IMG/VR virus record: IMGVR_UViG_3300025880_000012
Coordinates: 1 to 64,000 of that record
Strand: one strand, 5' to 3'
DNA from: a virus
Length of the DNA stretch: 64,000 nt
Below, piece after piece: positions 53,301-59,692 of the stretch (position 1 is the first letter of the stretch; every line of letters starts with the position of its first letter). The position numbers and the translations under genes were made by a program. The notes beneath the pieces are model-generated. The model ran no database searches and was not told the origin of the DNA. It was given only the letters and a program-made list of their open reading frames with translations.

Positions 53301-54821
53301 ACTATCAAGAACCAGATCAGGGTCTGCAGAAGGGTCTATAGAGCTTTCTGAGAAAGATGCATTTTCAACAGATAAAGGTTCATCAAATAAAATTTCTAAA
53401 TCCTGAGAATTATTGCTAGCAGGTTCATTACCTATAATTACATGATTATTGAGATTAGCAGGATAGGTAGATCCAGTCTCATTGATCCCAATGTCGAAAG
53501 AAGGATTATCTTTATTAATTTCAGATGTAGGTAGCAATTTGTTATGTTTTTTTGAAAAACTTATAGTTTTGAAATTTGCAGAATTATCAACAGATGATAA
53601 TAATTGAGCATTAGTGCTATAACCTAAGCATATTTCTCCATGATCATTAGAGAATGCGAGTGTAGTAGAATCAAAGCTAGAGTCTTTAGTTACTGGGAGA
53701 GCTAAACCAGCAATAGGTCCTTCAGATATAATATCTAAATTTCTATAAATACCTATTGATTCTAATTTAGTGTAATTTCCTCGAGAGCCAATTCTAGAGC
53801 GTGTAATTCTTGGGTCTTCGCTTGGGTTACCATCATCAACTAAAGCAAAACAAGACTCACTAGAAGATTGAGGCCTCAAAAAAGAATCTAGATCACCATC
53901 ATTAGGAAAGATGTAAGGTTTTGATCCATCATTACTACCATTATCGAGATAACTTTGAGTTGAACCATAAGTAGAAGCTTTTGATGAAGATGGTCCTAGA
54001 GATAATTTTCCTCCACCTTTAGATGGTTCAGAAGAATAATGGGAATTATAACTATCATTACCTTGATCAGATTTAAACATTTTTGCGGCAGCTCCAGCGA
54101 TGGAGTGTGACAATAGAGATCTCTTACTGGGATCATCAGGATTATTACTGGGTTTGATTATTTGATCATTAGATACTTCATCTGTATCTAGAATTGAAAA
54201 ATTATTAACGGTTGATAATTGATGAATGTTTTTATCAAAGTTAAAAGTTTTACTAGGATTATCGGTGAAAATATTAGCATTAATTTTTGGAGGTTTCAAA
54301 ATAGTAGCCGAGTCATAATCAAACTCAAAATTAGAAATGTTAGAATTAATTACTAAGCTACCAACTTTTAATTGACCGTAAATAATAGGAATGGGAATAC
54401 CTTGCTCAGTGCGATTTTCATTAGAAGAATATAGCCACGAATTGGTTGTAATAATTTCATACTCTTTACCACTTGATTTGACTGGGTTTAATTTATTGGC
54501 TAACTTTTGCATACCATAGCCCATCAATGCATTCATGGCGAAGCCCAGGATTGGGCCGCCAGCTTGACCTTCTAATTTAGGGTATACATGATAAGAGTTT
54601 TGATTTAAAATCAAATCAGAACAATAAGCATCTAAATGATTTTTTTTATCATCAATAAAAATGAAATTACCACCTTTATATATCTTATTAATAAAGTATT
54701 TTCTAAATTCAGGAAATTTACCAAAGCAGTACTCGAAAAAACTTCTTACACTATAACAATCTACATCAACTGTATGACCAATGTAACGAGCTAATTCCCC
54801 ATGAATAATAAATTTTTTCAT
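47361..54821 (-). CDS. Tail tip hub: gpI-gpJ fusion with giant insertion
   Basis: A 2486-residue protein. Residues 1-165 match lambda gpI: a ubiquitin-like start (FIIHGELARYIGHTVDVDCY), a Gly-rich helix pair near 85-110, and then GIPIPIIYGQLKVGSLVINS. Residues about 345-375 match the gpJ start (LDIISEGPIAGL). The next gpJ element, FLNDTPIRDHTGRFNFSKLD, appears only near residue 1740, so about 1,360 residues are inserted. From there, gpJ hub domains continue: EYIGGYFSYPNTALFA, SNPAWVIYDLLINPIYGLGK, EYIKSLLNLYNATLNFSGGK, and LRIGDVINVIDNN. It ends soon after the hub, lacking the gpJ receptor-binding tail. Two hydrophobic stretches lie near 1864-1876 and 1938-1955. Confidence 0.82.
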   Translation of the reverse strand: MKKFIIHGELARYIGHTVDVDCYSVRSFFEYCFGKFPEFRKYFINKIYKGGNFIFIDDKKNHLDAYCSDLILNQNSYHVYPKLEGQAGGPILGFAMNALMGYGMQKLANKLNPVKSSGKEYEIITTNSWLYSSNENRTEQGIPIPIIYGQLKVGSLVINSNISNFEFDYDSATILKPPKINANIFTDNPSKTFNFDKNIHQLSTVNNFSILDTDEVSNDQIIKPSNNPDDPSKRSLLSHSIAGAAAKMFKSDQGNDSYNSHYSSEPSKGGGKLSLGPSSSKASTYGSTQSYLDNGSNDGSKPYIFPNDGDLDSFLRPQSSSESCFALVDDGNPSEDPRITRSRIGSRGNYTKLESIGIYRNLDIISEGPIAGLALPVTKDSSFDSTTLAFSNDHGEICLGYSTNAQLLSSVDNSANFKTISFSKKHNKLLPTSEINKDNPSFDIGINETGSTYPANLNNHVIIGNEPASNNSQDLEILFDEPLSVENASFSESSIDPSADPDLVLDSASLGVASITSKEKTYVLLEHKHNNSTDTFNMIDKYYAHNRVNFSFYVHQLSNAWETTKQLFLTANPGIPASSISSLLMTSGAIESGFTIRTPLVAGIPHLGVLSLNQFRSNGSSFPNWAGGSNVGLPSNFIDTNGNSVYQHIPVFDLENFYSMPTEPNEIAQFSRDFGLTVERFHKWSQLLRVETENPLELDIESMSNSEEFKNLINLGNSLSSSIDEDIRINITPDNSPPHLDFKFREQEAISNAERQRSSAPYCLDFGFATSVSAHTDPALQTYMDDDIDFIIDSLNNDNRFTSSKLKGMLRPYADIRGDSLTASDINSITITMVLWTGDLKWRVQNLNGSFSDLSSEPTWHQDFSSFFSRRCTRQFLSRQKMRTVVFLEVPLSALLYQKTITISTTTVFGTRENIHSNCFNRFSNVNNTAVNFTDSFGDIFTPDNARPTSFLSNRYSYMIDYPQRGFDSSGEQIGGLFAKINAFSVFAGNNTFNLTDDPGNTSTTTNIGFGNKTAPVSLFLRNASFANDFINKAQELIRSQLNKPNFSFERATITTTKDAEGANHSPRQIKIIPGVGSTLSNAINGSPAYMYNKRDAWKLDNLTIIDDGINTLEHTLLDDDVIEFIDIDASDFFSSIGANVDRYSRGFYNNNLLYRAEVMVFRLYNIGFADTTLPQYCLSRIDCFCAISDLGRIDKIFITNVPDNPVWDPNGNEGEGMWTPIHPFTHERPAPFNLSNSSEQNSVKVNSPSYQDFGILLKIDSSNQYQDVLIEFSSSGDLKQVFPDDIHSNYATYVRNQSRPNLSRGATQKVAQGIMPNNIVNGRSKFSLSVDRKDLSNNDQLAEPSSKARIDFTPEFISLNSSGRYTTSINSIAVSNSGFFTGRITGATRGAAGAGYFTKKGEQVFNRSRIKVFNKLMGVQSITLSSLGSGSNRGYQPKSAFYIYGFIAKTGKSPEQLQKVPPNFTSTSAQESWWRTNSNFNNAFDRNASTRRSGFFSQLELSCFKALVLTDELGAIDSIKVVDPGYQLASFNDITHDQDELCVHLIMAQSELSLLNGVLFQDTNIGAVTSAQLNYSSGFSSRTKYRANAQLGFFNESDLSFSNSAPNNDSRLLWPGCNMMKQDLILNISADSLKGDNFGKLSRIQMLRPGMGFSRDFEIGNLFDDLPFEDESSEIRFFISTNSDGAITKLTIDPNHTASGYGIEDKDIDLSFTTRITSNSITADTSTELDSFSWAYSVFLNDTPIRDHTGRFNFSKLDFNISCGFFQNGNQSKMSDINNLNSTVLAALPEQLKKPLLENEEFRLPAQTKVINYPLYGPRNHGERDYYYTHTVSNPDISMVALSFKINELHYIYEGDEEIVTLNLMPIIGAILGYIGTGKLIEMLGGLAPDPQAQTNAGNTGPACGTAVTGGPGFGVNAPSLSHASKISKTSEFAGELMAFGLQLIGGVLGFAIASKVPCPSFLCFKVGNIIKNSGEIWPAKIMFKIEYGIEGDPPENWKSYTFTASGCSTSPFIKDVYIKNFPELDHKSDPKNIKKRVIKVYRLTREMDPVQYGIMEARFKMDTELFAATEYIGGYFSYPNTALFAMRTNSKDLPDIPKREFVVKGKLVNIPSFYDASTGTYGIHVDDTDFFKDSLEWTSNPAWVIYDLLINPIYGLGKYGIKKEDIDEFSFLRFSKLADEPVTTTLESRTYKERRFMCNLYIDQQKPAYEYIKSLLNLYNATLNFSGGKIYISDDLKRDPIMIFNNSNVTESGFSYSSTPKTERLSACTVDYLDERDEYRLKSEYFEDNESISEVGYVHVKLAGISITRKGEALRLARSKVLTTHMQKEIIQFETGLPASYLRIGDVINVIDNNKLPKQSSGKILKISSNRKTIEIDIPVSTLPSGLKSLSIQCLTDEGEMADDRSPQFENHEVQSTSSVFSINLKNAIDSSIRPGFTWMIKEVNNSEIAPMQYQIKNLKEINGLKFEVIAIEYNPDKFDLIEV

Positions 54822-55552
54822 AAATCCTTGTACCTATATACTTTATACACTTTATTTAAAAGTTCAGGGCTAATAAATTCAGAAATTGGGTATCCATAGA
54901 CTGGGTGATGAAAGACTAAACTATCGTCAACAATACCTATATGAGGATAAATAGAAACATTGGGCTGAAAAACTAATAAATCGCCATTCTGGACATTTTT
55001 AATAGAAGATTCGACGAAGTATTCATCGAGATGAAAAATAAGTTGATTTAATGAATTTGATTCATTTCTAGACCAATTAATATTATAACCCTGTAAATTG
55101 ATATTAAATTTATTCAAAAGATAATCTTTTACATATATAATACAATCTTGAAAGTAAGGAATAAACTGTCTACTTTTTAAATCTGTTGGCTCATAGTTAT
55201 TAGGGTAATATAAAAATCTATGGCGGTTACTGACATTAAAAATAAAAGAAGGTAAATTAAAAGAATTAGCTGACTCTATATCTAGCTCACTGGGATAATT
55301 ATCTTTTATATGACTATGAAAAAGAGAGACAACTAGATTTTCTGAATACATAGTGTAAAAAGATGGATCAGAACTCGTGAATGAATGTGGGTCAATTAAG
55401 TTTTCATTAGCTACTTTAGAAAAGCATAGGTTTGAATCTTGTGAATTTAAATAAAAAAAACCACATACTTCAGTATCGGGAGAAGATAAAGCATAACGAA
55501 AGCACTGTTGAAATGCTTGTTTATGCTGGCCAAGATCCAGGAAATCCTCCAA
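54818..55552 (-). CDS. gpK-like tail tip peptidase (JAMM + NlpC/P60)
   Basis: A 244-residue protein with the two-domain layout of lambda gpK. Residues 1-110 form a JAMM/Mov34 metalloprotease-like domain (glutamate in TEVCGFF; zinc ligands in FHSHIKDNYPSELD). The spacer between the second His and Ser is six residues, one less than the usual seven. Residues 110-244 form an NlpC/P60 cysteine peptidase: catalytic Cys in FQDCIIYVKDYL and His in YPHIGIVDDSL. The JAMM domain may cleave a tail protein and the NlpC/P60 domain may open peptidoglycan during entry. It overlaps the hub gene by four bases and the gpL-like gene by 32. Confidence 0.82.
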   Translation of the reverse strand: MEDFLDLGQHKQAFQQCFRYALSSPDTEVCGFFYLNSQDSNLCFSKVANENLIDPHSFTSSDPSFYTMYSENLVVSLFHSHIKDNYPSELDIESANSFNLPSFIFNVSNRHRFLYYPNNYEPTDLKSRQFIPYFQDCIIYVKDYLLNKFNINLQGYNINWSRNESNSLNQLIFHLDEYFVESSIKNVQNGDLLVFQPNVSIYPHIGIVDDSLVFHHPVYGYPISEFISPELLNKVYKVYRYKDL

Positions 55553-56414
55553 AAGGTAACCCTCTATTCAATTCTGTATTACTAAACCTAAGCCGACAAC
55601 CTTTTAAGTTTTTTGAACATGCATCTTTTACCCATTTTTTAGGGTGAGTAATCGGACTTTCTCCAGCTGTCGTGTTTGAGGTGCAAACGAAGATTTTTTT
55701 TTCAGCAGCACCATTATCTATAAAAACATAATCCCTAACGGCATATGTTCTGGTGTCTAAATAAGCTCCTTGATTATTGAGGTTTGTAAATTGATTAGTA
55801 TTATTTGATTCATCTGCAACAGGAGCACCACCGTAACCACATCCATGCTCACTCCTATATTTCCACTGACATACATTGTAAACTATTTTGCGAGCTGGAA
55901 TAAGTCCACCCTCCTTCTCAAAAGCGGAGACAAGCTCAAATTCAATGGTTTGAGTATTCTCTACATTTTTTTTGTTTATAATGTATGTCTCTTGAGGGTA
56001 AGAAGATTCATTACCAGAGCCAAAAGGGTTCACTCCATTAGGGAAATTAGATCCATCGAGAAAGCGCACAAAAGTTTTGATACGTACTATCTTAAAGCCA
56101 GTAAAATTATCAAAGTGATTCGAGCGTAAACTAAAATAGCTGTCAGAATTATCAAATCTTAATGTTGGTCGAGGTAAAGTTTCATCAACATAATCAAAAC
56201 CTGATGCAGACAAAGGTACATAAAGGTATTCATCTTTATTGCTTGAGGTGCCACCATAACGTATATTGTGTTTGTATCCGTTCTCTCCACCGTGAAATTT
56301 ATAAAAACCTATAGAACTACCATTTTTATCTTTTAACTCTAAATTATATAAGCTAATCGGAGTAGATGGATCTACATCCATAATCGCTTGCTTTATATCT
56401 TCATTGAAAGCCAT
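55521..56414 (-). CDS. gpL-like minor tail protein
   Basis: A 297-residue protein matching the lambda gpL family, whose C-terminal domain binds an iron-sulfur cluster. The N-terminal part includes the strand pattern PLSASGFDYVDETLPRPTLR. The Cys residues are in VCQWKYRSEHGCGYGG (two), KDACSKNLKGCRLRF (two) and FVCTSN (one). The first four fit the cluster ligands. It acts at the tail tip, next to the hub and gpK. Its gene overlaps gpK by 32 bases. There is no Shine-Dalgarno, but ATATAAT lies near the start. Confidence 0.82.
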   Translation of the reverse strand: MAFNEDIKQAIMDVDPSTPISLYNLELKDKNGSSIGFYKFHGGENGYKHNIRYGGTSSNKDEYLYVPLSASGFDYVDETLPRPTLRFDNSDSYFSLRSNHFDNFTGFKIVRIKTFVRFLDGSNFPNGVNPFGSGNESSYPQETYIINKKNVENTQTIEFELVSAFEKEGGLIPARKIVYNVCQWKYRSEHGCGYGGAPVADESNNTNQFTNLNNQGAYLDTRTYAVRDYVFIDNGAAEKKIFVCTSNTTAGESPITHPKKWVKDACSKNLKGCRLRFSNTELNRGLPFGGFPGSWPA

Positions 56415-56431
56415 GATATATTATATGCGAA

Positions 56432-57682
56432 TTAAGATAAACATTCTATAAATGTTACATTAATATTGTGATTATTATAATAATTGAAGGTATGTGTCCA
56501 TTCCGGGCAATAAAAATATAGTATTTTATTTTTATGATCTGAGTTATAATTAGGATTATTGTTAGATATGTAATCGCTATTTACATGGAAGGCAAATTTT
56601 TTGTAGCCTAAATGATGTTCTAGAAATAACAAGATACGCTTGGCTTCTATATTTGACCTATTGTTAAATTGAAGATTTAAATTGCATAAATTGGGATTAA
56701 AGCCATATTTTGTGTATCGTTGAGAAGTTTCATCAAGATTTGCATTTTTATATTTTGGAGAAAAATCTATTGTAGTGGAGTAACTAGGATTAAAATCGAA
56801 GATTTTATTATCTAAATACTCACTCGCAACCCTAGGGGCATAAGGATAGAAAGAGCATTCATTAGGGTTATCAATAAAAATTGAATGTCGGTGTTGATTG
56901 TTTTCAATTAAACCATCACTATAACTATAGCTTGAAGGGTGCTCGCTTGTGGATTGTATGCTGGCTATTGATGTCGAATTATTATTGATAGTTAATGAAG
57001 AATCATTTACTTTAAAAGATCTATATGTGTCTTTTTCATATAAATAGTTGCCCTTTTGTAAAGATATAGCAAGTCGCACATCATCCGTAGATGTATTTTT
57101 AACAGTAAAAATATGTTTTCCATCTTCAGTAGAATCTGAATGATGTCCATGCAAACTTGAAATGTCGCCAGGAATAGTCTCAATACAATTTAATTTATAT
57201 TCAGACATAAGTTGTCTAGATCGAGTAGTAAAAACATTCGGGTCAATAGAATCTAAGATTGTATTATTTACAGAAATAAATTCAGCTGAAACATCATTGA
57301 CATTAAAGTTATTAGTACTCGAAGAGTACCGCAAGCAATTAAAGTGATTTGTTTTATATGGATAAAATGGAGAGTATAAAAATGCATCTAAGCGTTTATT
57401 ATCAAATGTAGGTCTACCTTGACTATCATTAGTAGTTGATTGAGCTTCATATTGAAATTGATTTTCAATAAAAGAAATTAATTCTCTTGATTCAATATTA
57501 GTTAACTGAGGGAAATTTAAATTCAACTTCATAGTTAATGAATTAATACCTTTAGGTAAAACTTGTTTGAAGTTATTGGCAAAAGTTATAGACTCATTAA
57601 CAGAACTAAAAGATGCAGTACAACCAAAAGAAGGAAGGAGGTTTGGAAAACTAGAATTATTGCTTGGATTTTTTACATTCAT
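56432..57682 (-). CDS. gpM-like minor tail protein, duplicated domain
   Basis: A 416-residue protein located where lambda gpM lies. Two related parts are visible. Residues about 25-140 include NSLTMKLNLNFPQLTNIESR, FIENQF and YSPFYPYKTNHFNCLRY. Residues about 320-416 include CNLNLQFNNRSNIEAKRILL, FLEHHLGYKKF and FYCPEWTHTFNYYNNHNINV. Each fits the gpM pattern of a helix, a W/Y-P segment with a Cys, and a closing strand. The middle (about 180-310) is Ser/Asn-rich beta structure. Lambda gpM is only about 110 residues. So this appears to be a tandem duplication with an insert. It overlaps the next upstream gene by one base. Confidence 0.6.
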   Translation of the reverse strand: MNVKNPSNNSSFPNLLPSFGCTASFSSVNESITFANNFKQVLPKGINSLTMKLNLNFPQLTNIESRELISFIENQFQYEAQSTTNDSQGRPTFDNKRLDAFLYSPFYPYKTNHFNCLRYSSSTNNFNVNDVSAEFISVNNTILDSIDPNVFTTRSRQLMSEYKLNCIETIPGDISSLHGHHSDSTEDGKHIFTVKNTSTDDVRLAISLQKGNYLYEKDTYRSFKVNDSSLTINNNSTSIASIQSTSEHPSSYSYSDGLIENNQHRHSIFIDNPNECSFYPYAPRVASEYLDNKIFDFNPSYSTTIDFSPKYKNANLDETSQRYTKYGFNPNLCNLNLQFNNRSNIEAKRILLFLEHHLGYKKFAFHVNSDYISNNNPNYNSDHKNKILYFYCPEWTHTFNYYNNHNINVTFIECLS

Positions 57683-58875
57683 TATCGTAATGTTTGGGAT
57701 GCACTCATTGACCCAACCAAATAACCTTGAGAATCAACACTCAATGATTTGGAGGTAATTGGGCCAAAGCAGCTAAATGTTTGAATAAGGCCGTCAGAAT
57801 TGTCGGAAAAGTTATCATACTCTAAATCTTTTAGTAAGATTTTTAAATTTGCATGTTGGGATCCATTTTCTTCAGAAATAATCGATGGATCAAGGTGCTC
57901 ACCCTCAATACTAACATTGATAACTGTATTGGTATTAGAAACCCTTTTAGGAATATTCATGAGATTTCTTTCAGAATCTATATTGCTAGAATCAGGAACT
58001 TGAAATGTAGCTGATCGATTGGAGGATATAGAATAAGAGCATGAAATCGGGTGTTCCATATCAAATTCCGTAGTACCTACAATCTTACTATTCTGGCCAT
58101 GAGCAATGGATTTGTGGTTCCTGTAATGAAACTGAGCATCACTAAAATATGATTCAGTTAAACTAGTATCATGGTCGATCTGACCATATATATCAAAATT
58201 AGCAGTAGCTTGAGATAAAGAATTAGGAGCAAGAGAAAAAGATAGGTTGTTTAAGTAAGCTCTACTAAAAGAAAAATCGCCTAAATTACCATGAACATTA
58301 CGCTCGTTGATTGGAGGGTGATCATTAACATTAAACATTCCAGTTAAATTAAAAAAACTATTTAAATTAGATGAATTGAAATAAAAATTAACATCTAAAG
58401 ATCCAAATGCAGGGCCTGTCGGTATGCTTTTAAAAATTGGATCAATATATCCATTTTGTATACTCGTTTCAGGAAGGGAAGTATTATCTTTACAGTATAA
58501 TTCAACTACATAATTATGTCCATCTGGAAAAACATCATGCTTAAAAAATAACTTTTTATTATTAGGAAAAATAATAGGAGTATCTTTAGGTATTTTATGT
58601 ATTGATGAAGCTAAAGGTTTAGGAGGTCCATTAGTTGGGCCCAAAACAGCAGAATAAGTTCTATCGGGGAATAATGTAAATGAAGTATAGGATAGCTCTG
58701 TAGACGTAGAGTTCGATTCTTGTAGCCTACAAATTTGAATTAAGTTATCATTTAACTGTCGCGCAGTCTCTGTTGGCTGATTAACTGATAAATTTGCGCT
58801 TTCAGCTAACAAATACTCTGTTTGAGATCCATTTGATAAGCGAATTGGGACATCTTCGTATGGTATAAATTTCAT
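57682..58875 (-). CDS. Tail tube-like protein 2
   Basis: A 397-residue beta-rich protein between the gpM-like gene and the other tube-like protein. It has the segments NLSFSLAPNSLSQATANFDI YGQID and SCSYSISSNRSATFQV, which correspond in order and type to EYSLSAGIGQIPTANASIVV YGDIG and SSFDYSIRINREPIYKV in the protein at 58880. The two are therefore probably paralogues built on a tail-tube fold. Its extra N-terminal 150 residues are unlike the partner. It may be a tube-capping or distal tail protein; lambda has no exact equivalent at this position, between tape measure and gpM. The gene starts five bases after the stop of the upstream gene. Confidence 0.5.
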   Translation of the reverse strand: MKFIPYEDVPIRLSNGSQTEYLLAESANLSVNQPTETARQLNDNLIQICRLQESNSTSTELSYTSFTLFPDRTYSAVLGPTNGPPKPLASSIHKIPKDTPIIFPNNKKLFFKHDVFPDGHNYVVELYCKDNTSLPETSIQNGYIDPIFKSIPTGPAFGSLDVNFYFNSSNLNSFFNLTGMFNVNDHPPINERNVHGNLGDFSFSRAYLNNLSFSLAPNSLSQATANFDIYGQIDHDTSLTESYFSDAQFHYRNHKSIAHGQNSKIVGTTEFDMEHPISCSYSISSNRSATFQVPDSSNIDSERNLMNIPKRVSNTNTVINVSIEGEHLDPSIISEENGSQHANLKILLKDLEYDNFSDNSDGLIQTFSCFGPITSKSLSVDSQGYLVGSMSASQTLR

Positions 58876-58879
58876 TATT

Positions 58880-59692
58880 TTATATTCTATCCGATCTATT
58901 AATGTAACCTTTATAAGATAACTGCAATTTTAAGGATTCATTACTGCTACTTTGAATAGATTGACTTAACAGTCTGGCATTCTTGATTGTTATAGATTCA
59001 ATTAATTGGTCATTAATAGGGTTACTTAAGGAAATTTCAACATCCTTCATTATAGGGGATTCTAAGTAGCTTGAAATTTTAGGCACTTCGTAGTTGTCGA
59101 TATCAATACTAACATTTAATTCTTGATATATCGGGAAGTCCGTATGTACTTGAACGGGAAAAGGTTCACTAACTTTATAAATAGGTTCTCTATTGATACG
59201 TATAGAATAATCAAAGCTAGATACTCTATTAGTATTGAAGCCATGAACATCAAGAAGTATTGAGCCTTGGTTTGGTATTTGTATGGGTGGGTGAGCTAAA
59301 TTACCTTGATCTTTGAGGCCTTCACCAATATCTCCATAGACCACAATAGATGCATTAGCTGTGGGAATTTGACCAATACCTGCAGATAGAGAATATTCAG
59401 TTAAAAATCCACTCAAGAAACCAAAACTAGAATCTCCGTAATTAATGCTACCACTAATCGGTTGATCTCCAGTGTAATCAAGTAACTTTTCCTCACCAAT
59501 GTAATATTTAGAAATGTTAAAATTGCCAACTAAAGAACCTTGCCTTACAGGAAAAGTGTGACCTTTACCGATGATGTTAATGGGAGATTCATCAATACTA
59601 TAACCACCATCTATACTAACTACCCCCGACAATTGACACCCATCAAGAAAGAATTCCTGATCATAGTTAAAATGGGCATTTTTAAATGCCAC
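58880..59692 (-). CDS. Tail tube-like protein 1
   Basis: A 270-residue beta-rich protein, starting at GTG 59692 within the end of the tape-measure gene. A GGAGG ribosome site eight bases before that GTG supports it. The protein has an N-terminal strand set with GYSIDESPINIIGKG and TFPVRQGSLVGNF and the YSLSAGIGQIPTANASIVVY segment. It closes with LKLQLSYKGYI. The fold pattern and size fit a tail tube or distal tail protein. It follows the tape measure gene, whereas tube proteins normally precede it, so a distal-tail role is more likely than the main tube. Paralogue of the gene at 57682. Confidence 0.5.
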   Translation of the reverse strand: MAFKNAHFNYDQEFFLDGCQLSGVVSIDGGYSIDESPINIIGKGHTFPVRQGSLVGNFNISKYYIGEEKLLDYTGDQPISGSINYGDSSFGFLSGFLTEYSLSAGIGQIPTANASIVVYGDIGEGLKDQGNLAHPPIQIPNQGSILLDVHGFNTNRVSSFDYSIRINREPIYKVSEPFPVQVHTDFPIYQELNVSIDIDNYEVPKISSYLESPIMKDVEISLSNPINDQLIESITIKNARLLSQSIQSSSNESLKLQLSYKGYINRSDRI

